DNA of 64,000 nucleotides, taken from assembly GCF_963678635.1 (NCBI RefSeq), contig NC_087065.1, positions 65,443,374-65,507,373 of the forward strand. Direction: 5' to 3'. This stretch comes from Symsagittifera roscoffensis (lineage: Eukaryota > Xenacoelomorpha > Acoela > Convolutidae). Of the stretch, positions 54,268-63,900 are shown piece after piece. The notes beneath the pieces are model-generated. The model searched no databases and had not been told where the DNA came from. It saw only the letters and a program-made list of their open reading frames with translations. Position 1 is the first letter of the stretch, and the number at the start of each line of letters is the position of its first letter. Made by a program: the position numbers and the translations under genes.

Positions 54268-55006
54268 TCCTCGTCCCCTGGATCCACGAATATTGTTGAT
54301 TGGTTCGGTTTTGATCTGCAGAGAACCACCTGGCGATGAATAGGCCGTTCCCGGTTCCCGTGGAGCCAGATGCGACGCCCTTGTATGTCTTTGCGTACTT
54401 GTCTCCTCTTTTATACGACATTGCGATTCTTAATGCTTCCTCCGGAGTCTTAGTTTCCCGACACAGCTCGTTCTGCGCGTCCCTGTTTCTCATATTGAAT
54501 ATAAATATGTCTCTCACTATTTTCCGCTCTTGGGTACCCAAATTGCATCTCACCGCCATTCCGCCGAGTTCTGCATAGAACGATTCCAAACTTTCTCGAT
54601 CTTTTTGTTTCCTGGACATCATCTGGTACATCTCATACGTCTCATTTCGCTCCTTTTGGAAACGGGCCACACAGGTATTCAAAAATTGTGGGTATCGTAT
54701 TGTTTCCATATTCAAGTGTGGATGCTTATTATGCAAGGCCCACTGTCCCTCGTGTCCCCAACGTAGGTACAGATTCGATATCAATGTACGTTCACCTTCT
54801 TCCCTTGGTTTGCCACCAATTTCTCCCAGATCATTGATCTGCGCTGCAGTTAATATTGACGGAAAGAAAAATTCCGACAAAAGTAATCTATGTTTTGCCA
54901 CCATTTCCCAAGGAAATCTCTACTACTAATGCTCCCATAAGAGCTGTGGTTCCGTCTGATTCGGATGCCAGAATTCCACAACTCCAAGGGGTTTTTCCCT
55001 CACCAT
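54023..55006 (-). pseudogene. Gypsy-2 gag
   Basis: From the ATG at 55006 the frame reads MVREKPLGVVEFWHPNQTEP and LLWEH, hits TAG-TAG-TAG at 54920-54928, then RFPWEMVAKHRLL and 290 further open codons. The capsid-like middle includes RTLISNLYLRWG, FQKERNETYEMYQMM, ESLESFYAELGGMAVRCNLG and KTPEEALRIAMSYKRGD, shared with Gypsy-3. The tail overlaps the next frame across a C/G run. Gag would assemble the particle and bind RNA. The three stops make the start region unusable unless translation begins at 54904. Confidence 0.75.
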
Positions 55007-55021
55007 CTGCTTGCTGCGCCA
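55007..55021 (-). promoter_or_regulatory. Gypsy-2 primer binding site (tRNA-Ser-like)
   Basis: TGGCGCAGCAAGCAG directly follows the 5' LTR and differs from the Gypsy-1 site (TGGCGCAGCCAGCAG) at one position, which supports a shared tRNA primer. The adjoining A again forms an ATG, but here the gag frame is read from the next ATG at 55006. Confidence 0.65.
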
Positions 55022-55247
55022 TAACAAGGGATAGTAAAACGTTCCTGTTAAGGGTTAATTCATCTGATTTCTAGTTCGCATAAATAAGACTCTAAGCTAG
55101 AGGTCAACACATAACAGCTAGGCAGATTAAGACTGATTGACAGGCAGGTACCAAATCACACTTAATTATAGTATGAGAACTCTCAGAGATAAGTAATAAA
55201 TGGATAGCAACTAAATTGATTGACATGTAAACATGTAGCCACTCACA
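55022..55247 (-). repeat. Gypsy-2 5' LTR
   Basis: In the minus sense it begins TGTGAGTGGCTACATG and ends ATCCCTTGTTA. It pairs with 49140-49365. Confidence 0.88.
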
Positions 55248-55284
55248 GTCTAATACCGATCTTAATCTTACTCTTTTGTTCCGA

Positions 55285-55775
55285 CTTTCGATACGAAAGT
55301 AACGGAATATTTTTGCTCGGGGTGAGTTTTTTTTCTTCAGACAAAATTCGACATTTTAACTAGCCATTTTTGACAGAATTTTTTTTATATCATTCGAAAG
55401 GTATTGTTGTCCTGAGCTCAAATTTGAAAAGAAATTTTACCTGTGCTCATTTTTTGTAAAGTTATGGGGGTTTAAAGATTGCCATTTTGACCAAATTGGG
55501 GCAATTAACGCGCGATATATTTCGCGCTATTAACGCGTAAGCGGAGAGTTAATCCGTCTTAAAAAATCGTTCCAAATTGATTGAAAGAAGCTTATTTGCC
55601 ATAATTGATTTGTTACAAGGAGCAAATTCAATCCTGTTGTACTTTATATGGCGTGTGGGGGATAATTTTTATTTAAAAATTCAAATTTTAGAAAAAAAAA
55701 TTTCCTTTTGTTTTATTTCATTTAATTTTTTATTGTTATTACTGCTCCATAAACCTTAAATGGCAGTCGGAACAT
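55285..55775 (+). repeat. 'acgcgcgatat' repeat, copy 1
   Basis: It shares TTAACGCGCGATATATTTCG plus CGCTAT (55505-55530) and TGTACTTTATATGGCG.GTGG (about 55638) with 57366-57510, at matching spacing and with similar T/A-rich flanks. It contains GCGCGA-TATATT-TCGCGC, a small palindrome. Its right end is close to a CAGGGCTTCGCCCTG hairpin at 55770-55784. Confidence 0.6.
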
Positions 55776-57090
55776 TCAGGGCTTCGCCCTGATACGAGCA
55801 GTTTTGTTTCTCTTAGTCTCAATAGATCTAGAGTATACTAGTTTAGTTACGAGTCGGTCTCTTGGAGAAAGCAACTAAGTTGTAAGTTAAATTCAAAATG
55901 CTCTCGTGCTGAAATTACAAGTAATTCCAGCACTTACAAATAAGTAGGTTGTTAGTTTGATGGAGTGTGATTGGTTAGTCTTTAATATTTTATAGGGATA
56001 AAATATCTAATTTATAACCAATAATAATATATAGTTTGGATCTGGTTCCAATTATGTCGGGTTACTAAAAAGTCAAAGAACTTTTTAAGCTGGATGAATA
56101 CACCTGTTCAAATCTCTTGTACAGAGTTTTACCCGTAAGTCTTTTAAATTGAAATTATGTTTTTGTAGGTCATTTAAAACGGCAACACATAATGCTGTCA
56201 ATGCCGGTTTCAATTGTCTCCTTGCTTTTACACTCGACACGAGAGGAAAAACAGGCTTGAATTAGGGTTTGTTTCTAAGCTAGTGTGTTGTGCTCAGAAA
56301 ACAATTTTTGTCTCGACTGTGCCCGACCGATGTTTTGACTCTCTCGACCGAAACCGGAGGAGATTTTATGTTTTTGTGCTGCGCATGAAAAACCTTCTTG
56401 ACCGCAGTTTTTAGTAAGAAAAGTGCCTTTGCTTAAACCGTGTAATTATGGTTTCCTGAGACTAAGCGCTCCAATGAAACCAATGTTTGTAGCAGTCCTG
56501 TAACAACCACTAATTCAGCTTTTTAGTAAGAGATGAAATATCAACACGGGTGATTTCATTTTGTGCGGTTCATTTTCAAGCAAACTCTGATCTCCTGATT
56601 TCAAACCAGACTTATTCCTTTATGAAATCTTGGTCTTAAACAAAAAGTCTGAAAATAATTTAAGGTATTATACTATTGAACTTCTTGGAAAGCCATCATC
56701 GAATCGCGGTTACAGACGCGTAAAAAATCAGTAAAATTACACTATTTCAAATTGTATGCAATCGCAAATTCCTGAAATTATCAATTGACTCCGTCACCTT
56801 GCCAAAAAGTGACAGCACTTTTGATCCTGAGGCATTGTCGAATGTGCTTTGGATATATTTTGACTCGCTTGTTCGAAAAAAAATTAAGAAAAATATTTTG
56901 AGTTTTGTCAAGTTATGTTTATTATCTTTTTTCTGGAAACTGGAAATTAGAAAAAAAACTGGGAAGTAGAAAAGAAAACGAACAACAATTTATTTAAAAA
57001 AACAATTCATCGCTTTGAGATAAGCAACGGAAGACAAAGAAAAAGGTCAATTTTTTTAAAATTGAGCTTTTGAGTAGCTTACGGAAAAAT
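55776..57090. other. No gene recognised
   Basis: No domain-bearing frame. ORFs at 55577-55759 and 56214-56414 are short and composition-driven. Confidence 0.4.
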
Positions 57091-57099
57091 ATTTCCATT

Positions 57100-57630
57100 G
57101 TTTTAAAAGTTTTTGACGGCAATAATGTTTCAGCGAATAACTGATTCTTATTATAAAGTCCTTAGAGGATGATGATTGATATACCTTGAAACTCAAGCAT
57201 TTGAATGAATTACAAGCAAAACTTCTGATGCCCGATACTGTTTATAATCTAAGAAAATTGTATCAAAATGACAGTTTTCGTTCTCCAAAAAGATCATAAA
57301 AAAGTTATAGAATATTTCAAAAATATTTATCCGTATTGAAGGTTGCAATATAGCCAATCTGAGACATTTAACGCGCGATATATTTCGCGCTATCGAAGCA
57401 TAAGTGGAGCTTTATCCCTTCCTAGTGTTGATCCAAAATGAATTCACGCGAGCTTTTTGCTCAGTTTTTTCTTTGCTATGAGCGAAATTTATCACTTTGT
57501 ACTTTATATGGCGGGTGGGGGATGACTTCATCTAAAAACTTTTAAACTTTCTGTTTTTGAAAGGTTCCTCTATATTCGGTAAAATATCACTAGTCCATAC
57601 ACATTAAAAGGCAGTCATTGCTAATTAATT
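57100..57630 (+). repeat. 'acgcgcgatat' repeat, copy 2
   Basis: Same landmarks as copy 1 at 57368-57393 and 57500-57520, ending in AAAAGGCAGTC (copy 1: AAATGGCAGTC). Same orientation, about 1.86 kb apart. Confidence 0.6.
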
Positions 57631-58512
57631 CGACATGCTATTATTTCACAAACTTATTCTGTTAAAATTTTTTGAACGCAAACAGTCTAACGCCAACAGA
57701 AAACATTGAAACTTCAACTTGTTTTGATACTTTAAAGCTGCTCGCAAACAGTAGGAATTTTTAAACAAGCTAGTGAAGAGGTGAAAAGTTGAAAATTTTC
57801 AATTTTGGTAAGAAACAATTTTTTTGATTCGATTAAACAAAATGTGTTTCAGGCATTTAAAAGAGCAATGAAATGTTGAAACATCTCAATTTGATCTTGA
57901 AAGCTGGAAAAAATTTGCAAGAAAATTAGGTTAATCGAGCAAAAAATTCCAGCAAAAAAATTTAAAATAGAAAAAAAAGATGCTGTGATTTTTTGGTACC
58001 AAAAAACGACCAAGTTGAAGAAACAAATGTGATCAGAACTTGACCTGTATTATCTAGACATCGGACAAGGGAAGTTGAATCAAATTGATGGATTGTTTTT
58101 TCGTCGAAAAATCATTTAAAAGTACTTTAATAACTCAAGGATAAGAGAAACGAAGCACTTGAGAGTAATGTAACCATTGTTTTGGATAGCTTTCGTTCAA
58201 TATGGGCCTGATGATCGAAAAGTGTCTTCAAAAGTGTCTTTAATTGATCGAAAAGTGTCTTTAATTTTTAAACGCCAGAAAAACTAATAAATAACTAAGA
58301 CTATATAATTGACTTTGTGTCGATTTTACGATTTTTTTAAATTTGAACTGATGCAAGAAATCCCAATTTGATGAGTCACTCCACCTGCTAAAAAGGTAAA
58401 AACTGTACAGTTTTTCATTTTAAAATCAAACTGATCTGAGAAGGCAAATTGTTGCAATGCAAATGTAGAGTATAGATGCATATAAAACTGAACCAAAATG
58501 TAACAACAATAA

Positions 58513-58591
58513 GCACAGTTGGCCGAGTGGCCTAAGCTAACGCCGATTATACAGGTTAACAGTTGACGTAGGTTCGAGTCCCCCACCTGCC
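58513..58591 (+). tRNA. tRNA-like sequence, probably a pseudogene (Leu/Ser type)
   Basis: TGGCCGAGTGG (58520-58530) is a perfect class II A-box and GGTTCGAGTCC (58571-58581) a perfect B-box. The T-stem (GTAGG/CCCCC) and acceptor stem (GCACAGT/ACCTGCC) pair poorly, and no anticodon stem forms. It is most likely a tRNA pseudogene or tRNA-derived SINE head, still with pol III promoter boxes. Confidence 0.45.
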
Positions 58592-59835
58592 CATGTATTA
58601 GTATACTAAAAACGGGGGTTACATCCTATTTTAACTGTTTTTTGGTTCTAATTCGGTTCAGCCTTGATTAAGGTTGACCGCCAAAAAGAGCAATTTGTCT
58701 CAAGGACATTACCGACCGGTTCTTGTGGCTAGCTTGCGCCGTTTTGTACAAAAAACGCACAGATGCAAAAAATGTTATATGATGTTCAGATCAATAGAAA
58801 TAATGCCGAAATTAATTTATTGACCGAGTTATTTGCCGAGAAATATCTCTTATTAATTTAACGAATTTGGATCAGTTTTGGAGATTAGCGAGCATATTTT
58901 TGGCGCCCCACAAGGGACACGAGCGTTTGTTTTTGTTCCGCCTCTCGTTCTTTTGAAATACGCTGAGAATATCGCAGCGACGAAAAACACGGAGAATCTC
59001 GCAGTAAATTCACAGCAGGATTTCCGAGAGCAGCAGACATTTGTTTGCAAGAACATCAGAGGCCGCTGCAGCGTGACCAACTGCAGAGACATCTAAGCAC
59101 AGATGCACTAGAGTTCGATTCCTTTCCCGACAACTTCATCTTCGTGGTGACCATTCCTTTTCCGTAGTGCACACAACAGAACAATTTCCTGTAACCATAC
59201 AACCCACAAGACTGATTGATGAGTAGCAGATCATGTGTTGCAGATTACTGAGGTGCAGATAAGATTGAGGCCTACCGAGAAATTCAAGTGTCGATTGAGT
59301 TGTCAAGCGCAGACCAGCTACAGACGTTTTGTGGAAGTGATAGAAGCAATCATGGAACAACTTCTCTGCGTCTGGCCGATGGTTTGACAACCCGAAACCG
59401 GTGTCGCCAGTCTCCAATTAAAACTGTAAGACTCGACTAGTTTAAGACTCTCATATTGTGCTATAAAATTTTATACGCTGTCATACATCTTGAAAAATTT
59501 TTCCGCAAGCTAGCCCCCGGTAATTTTTCTTAATACCCAAAATTTTTGGACAGTTCTGTTGAACTGAAATAACTTACAATCGATACTTAGTCAACTGACT
59601 TGACATTTTTTTCTCGATACCAAAAATTTTTGGATATATGTGAACGGAATATTAATCAGTGAAATCGAATCATAGACAAGGGGTACTAGACTAGTTTTTT
59701 GGATTGGTTTATGACTCGAACCTGCAGACCAAAATTTTCCGAAAAATTTTGGGAAAAAGTAAAAAATTTCCAAAAAATCGTCAAAACTTCCCCATAATTC
59801 TGCGAAATTGTGCTGTAACATGACACCAACCTTAT
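58592..59835. other. No gene recognised upstream of the BEL-2 leader
   Basis: 58880-59430 is moderately G+C-rich with short frames on both strands but no domain. 59500-59660 contains two loosely repeated 'ACCAAAAATTTTTGGA' segments. It may include the 5' LTR of BEL-2, but with the other LTR outside the window I cannot define it. Confidence 0.35.
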
Positions 59836-60180
59836 GTTAAGTGGTCTGGTAGCGAAATATCAGGCAAATTAAGTTGAGTTTTTTCATCCTCAGGTTTCTT
59901 CCGCGTGTGTTGTTGGAACTTAACCAATTTGCCTGATCCCCCACCCACCCTTGGTGAAACTGAACGCCAGTTCGCTTCGAGTAAAACAAAGCCGTTTCAG
60001 CCCGTCATATTATTGACTTCGTTGCGTGACAGTAAAGTTAAGTGGTCAGGTACGGTGATATTAAGTGAGTTAAGTTGAATTCTTTCATCCTCAGGTTTAC
60101 TCCGTGTGCGTTGTTGGAGTTCAACCGACCTACTTAATTTTCCAACCCCATTGGTACTTAAGCGTAACGAAGCCGTCGCA
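59836..60180 (+). repeat. Tandem 201-bp leader units, each with a covarying 18-bp hairpin
   Basis: Units start at GTTAAGTGGTC (59836 and 60037). In unit 1 arms 59859-59870/59926-59937 (12 bp) and 59873-59878/59919-59924 (6 bp) pair. In unit 2 the equivalents are 60060-60071/60127-60138 and 60074-60079/60120-60125. The 40-nt loops are conserved (TTTCATCCTCAGGTTT). The arms differ between units at several places, mostly in pairs that keep the helix. The second unit runs into the ORF starting at 60197. Confidence 0.8.
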
Positions 60181-60196
60181 TAGGTCCCCTAAGTGT

Positions 60197-60841
60197 ATGG
60201 TATTCATTCTAGGAGCTAGTTCTTTGGATCACGCGCTCCGAAAACTTCCCGCTCCGTCCCAGAAGCGCGTCAAAGATACTTGCTTTACGAAGCCAGGTTT
60301 AAGTTTGAACTTTAACGCTAGGGACTCTCAGAAAACAACACAGTACTACCTTCATCACTACTTGTCGCACCGTAACGACCTCGTAATTTGGCACGACGCC
60401 ATGAATAACTCGATAAGTAGGCACCGCAGCAACAATAACCGCAAGCTGAGTAGTGAGCAACTTGTCAATTTGTTATTAAGGTATAGGACAAACATTTGTG
60501 CGATCGTATACTGTAGACGCAACGGAACCGAGGATATAGAGGAAAGTTTAGGTTCAACAGGTATTCTCATTCTCAACGTCGTTAAAGACTTTATCTCTAA
60601 GCGTAAGGCTAAGGACCAGGTACTAATTGAGAAGTACAAAGAGCTTCACCAGCCTCCTTCCCTTGAGTTAAAGACTCTCCTCCTTCTAAGGCGTTATAGC
60701 GCTAATCTTAACATCCTTAAGACACGTAAGAAGCGAAACCGCTTACCCCTCAAAGCTCGGAAAGCTATAAGAAATAGGCTTCAGGTAGAAGCTTTGAGAC
60801 GTCAAGTTCCCCCGTCTTGTAAGCTAATGTTGATTTACTAA
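60197..60841 (+). CDS. BEL-2 ORF1: possible SGNH-hydrolase-fold protein (214 aa)
   Basis: The first ATG in the frame (60197) is preferred. The protein begins MVFILGASSLDHALRKLPAP, a beta strand and turn like block I of SGNH/GDSL proteins but with G-A-S rather than G-D-S. Alternating helices and strands follow, with candidates for the other conserved residues: G34 (TKPGLSL), N70/N71 (DLVIWHDAMNNSI) and H151 (KYKELH). The last 50 residues are strongly basic (KTRKKRNRLPLKARKAIRNR), suggesting nucleic-acid binding. It lies 93 bp upstream of the BEL-2 gag on the same strand and directly after the hairpin repeats, so it is probably part of the element. SGNH-like esterase domains are known in some LINE ORF1 proteins; in a BEL element this would be unusual. 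The fold is an inference from pattern. An alternative is an unrelated gene. Confidence 0.55.
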   Translation: MVFILGASSLDHALRKLPAPSQKRVKDTCFTKPGLSLNFNARDSQKTTQYYLHHYLSHRNDLVIWHDAMNNSISRHRSNNNRKLSSEQLVNLLLRYRTNICAIVYCRRNGTEDIEESLGSTGILILNVVKDFISKRKAKDQVLIEKYKELHQPPSLELKTLLLLRRYSANLNILKTRKKRNRLPLKARKAIRNRLQVEALRRQVPPSCKLMLIY

Positions 60842-60934
60842 TGCAAATTTGATTACATACCAAAACAGTATCTCATTTTATTGATTGTTTTCTATAAGTG
60901 AGCATCCGTAGAATATTGTCAATTTGTGAAAAAC

Positions 60935-63900
60935 ATGGACGAAAAATTCCAAAGTAAGATACGCAAGTTATTCGAAACCCGTCTAAATCTAGAAAATGAG
61001 CTGCTTAAAGGTCACTCATTATTACTTGAGTACATTGAGAATAATAGTCGCACTACAAAAATTGATAATGCTGTTTACAAATGTAAAATTGCGTTGGAAA
61101 AAGCTGTCGACGTCAATGAGCAATTAATTAGGTTAGCGGGAAAAACAGAAAATCCTGAAAAAATTATTGCTCAGCAAGACCTTTGGCTTAAGAAAGTAAC
61201 CGAAATGAACGATAAAGTAATGCACGAAGCTCAGAGTTACAAGATGAGCCTTGAACCTTCGTCATTTCCAGCAGCCGGCATTACAGGGAGCAAGGGATCT
61301 TTACAACAAACTAGGTCTGAGACATCCTCACACTCGCACAAAACAAGTGATTCAGCAGCACGAGTATCTGAAAACAGGTCTAAGGTCTCTAATAAGTCTA
61401 AGGATAGTAGAAAGCTTGACTCACATAAGTCTGATAAATCTGCTTCCACTCGTCATACGTCGACTGTTCGCACTATGTCATCAAGTGAGAAACGGCATGA
61501 GTTAGCTTTAGTAAAACGACGCCATGAGGAGCTGGAAAGGCAGTATCAAGTATCTTTAAGACTTAAAGAGCAAGAGAACCGTCTTAAGTTTGAACAAAGT
61601 CAGCTGGAACTAGAGCAATTGGCTGAAAATCATAAAAAGCAACTAATTGAAATGGAATTGAAAGCGTTTGAACTTGAGGACAGTTCATCTGAGGTTAGCG
61701 AGAAGGTAGCGGAAAGTAACTTAACAGGAGTAAGTCAACCTATTTCAAAGGTAGCAACCGATCGAACTAATGATTGGGTAGACTCTGTTAGTTCACAAGC
61801 ACCTCCCGACGTTGCTAGTGCGCCAGGTTTGCAGGCCTTCACTCATGTACCCGTTTCGTCAGGACCGACGACTTCCGCCCTCCTTGCTCATGCAATTCAC
61901 ACCAGTAATAGTCATAACCATGAGCACACAGCATTGAGTGACCCTGGAATCCATAGTTATGGACATCGGGCTATGCCTCAATTTGGCAGTGCAAGCCGTT
62001 TGCCATTGCAAGCTTCTGTTTCATTCCCAGCCTCTGTTCCATTCCCAGTTAACAATATGCATTCTAGTGCACACGTGCTACCACCACCGTCTGCTGTTCC
62101 TTTACAGACCATGAGTTCAAACATAACTAATGGTAGTTTTGCCATCGCGCAACCGGAATCATTACCTGTCCCAATGTTACCGGCCCAACCCGGTTCTGGT
62201 TTTGTTTCTTTGTCGCCTGCATTTGCTGGCGGTGGCTTCTCATCTTCTGGAGTAAACCCAACGCCGGTTTTCTTTTCGGCACCTAATTGCCATGCAGCGC
62301 CAGTCCAGACGCAACATAATCTTCCCTTTGTTCCGCATACTGTGTCACCTAGTATCAACGATTACTACACAAGTGATGCAAACTTATGGCGATTGGCAGC
62401 TACAACTCCAATCGTCACGCCTGCTCAGTGTTGTAATGCTGGAAACATTTTTTCTAATGTGACAACTATTGTCCCATCGTGTAACACCGCCTCTCCGTAT
62501 ACTAGTGGTGGGACTGTGTATTTTAATACTCCCCCAGTTCATCCACAACATGTTCCGCATTTTGTCAATCAAACTAATACTGGTTATCAGCCAGTCAACG
62601 AGGACTACGCACCGTCTCCCGCTTATCCGAACCAAGGTTGTTCATCGGATCGACCTCTCTCCGCTCGTGAATTGGCGGAATTATTGATGCATAGCCGCAA
62701 AGATCATCTTCCTGAATGGAAGTTAGCCCAGTTTGACGGCAACCCGTTAAACTGGCACGAATGGTTTGGTCAGTTTAAGTCCACCGTTGATTCCGCTGTT
62801 CTCACCGATGATACGAAATTGACATACTTAAAAACGCTCGTCACAGGCAAAGCAAAAACCGCAATTGCGGAGTTTAGTTATAGTGGCGTTATGTACAAGG
62901 ATGCACTGGCCACCTTGCAACGGAAGTTTGGGCAACCACATGCCATTGTTGGTGCGCATCTTGATAAGCTGAATACTTTTCCTCCACTTAAGATGCACAA
63001 TTCGGAAAATGTCATTAGTTTCTCCTCTGCCATATCTGGCCTCGTAGCAGTTTTCAAATCATTGTCTTTCAACGATGATCTAAAGAGTGTTAACCTGTTA
63101 AACCAAGCTGTTAGTAAACTTCCGCCTAACCTCAAGGAGGCTTGGTCGATGCATACTGTTAGACATAATTGGCAGCGACCAACACTCTTAGACTTTAACA
63201 ACTGGTTGAAAGAAAAGGCCGAGGGGCATGAAAGATTACGTTTACTCAGCTCTAAGGCAAAAAATGAAGAACCGGTTAAACCAAAAACAACCAAAGTTTT
63301 TGCAGCCAATAGCCAGGTAACTAGTAAGGCTCAGGATAAGTCTCAGGATAAGTCTAAGTTTCCGCCGTGCGTTTTGTGTAAGGGTAGTCATGCATTGTGG
63401 AATTGTGCTGTTTTTAAGGAAAAGAATGCTACTCAGCGAGCAAAATACGTAGCTGAACAGAAACTTTGCTTCGCTTGCCTCAATGGCAATCATAGTTTCC
63501 GGCAATGTTCTAGAGCAAAAAAGTGCCCGAAGCCAGAGTGTGATAGCACACATAATGTCTTGCTCCATGGAGCCGAAAGAATATTTCCTCGGAAGGAAAA
63601 TTCAAATGTCTCGAATAAGGCTGGAACAAACAAATCCAAGGAGAATACAAACACTTCCACCCATGCCGCTGTTAGTGATGTACTTGACATTGAATCTTCT
63701 AAAGGGTTGTTGCCAATTGCAACACTTGGTGTATCCTCGGATGTAACCAGTCTCCTGACGTTGGTTCTTTGTGATAGTGCATCGACTCACTCCTGGGTGT
63801 CTTCGTCACTCGTAAAGCGTCTCGGCTTAGTAGGGGAGCCCGTTAACTTGTCAATTAGTGGTTTCAATTCGACCACCGTTGTTGAGACTCAGAGAGTCAA

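Larger units (their letters stand above)
49140..55247 (-). mobile_element. Gypsy-2: full-length, defective Ty3/Gypsy retrotransposon
   Basis: 6.1 kb, minus strand, with 226-bp LTRs and a matching 4-bp target duplication GTCT (49136-49139 and 55248-55251). The order is gag, CCHC/protease, RT, RNase H, linker, integrase, basic tail. LTR divergence of about 6% by eye indicates a moderately old insertion. Defects include three consecutive stops in gag, a motif A Asp-to-Asn change, a frameshift after RT and a stop before the integrase core. Confidence 0.92.

Noticed and set aside
59836-60180. Spliced-leader RNA genes
   Set aside because: Tandem units with hairpins prompted the idea, but I see no Sm-like site or donor at the right place, and the second unit runs directly into an ORF.
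60358-60639. 93-codon minus-strand ORF inside BEL-2 ORF1
   Set aside because: It is the shadow of the plus-strand frame, which has the better start and context.
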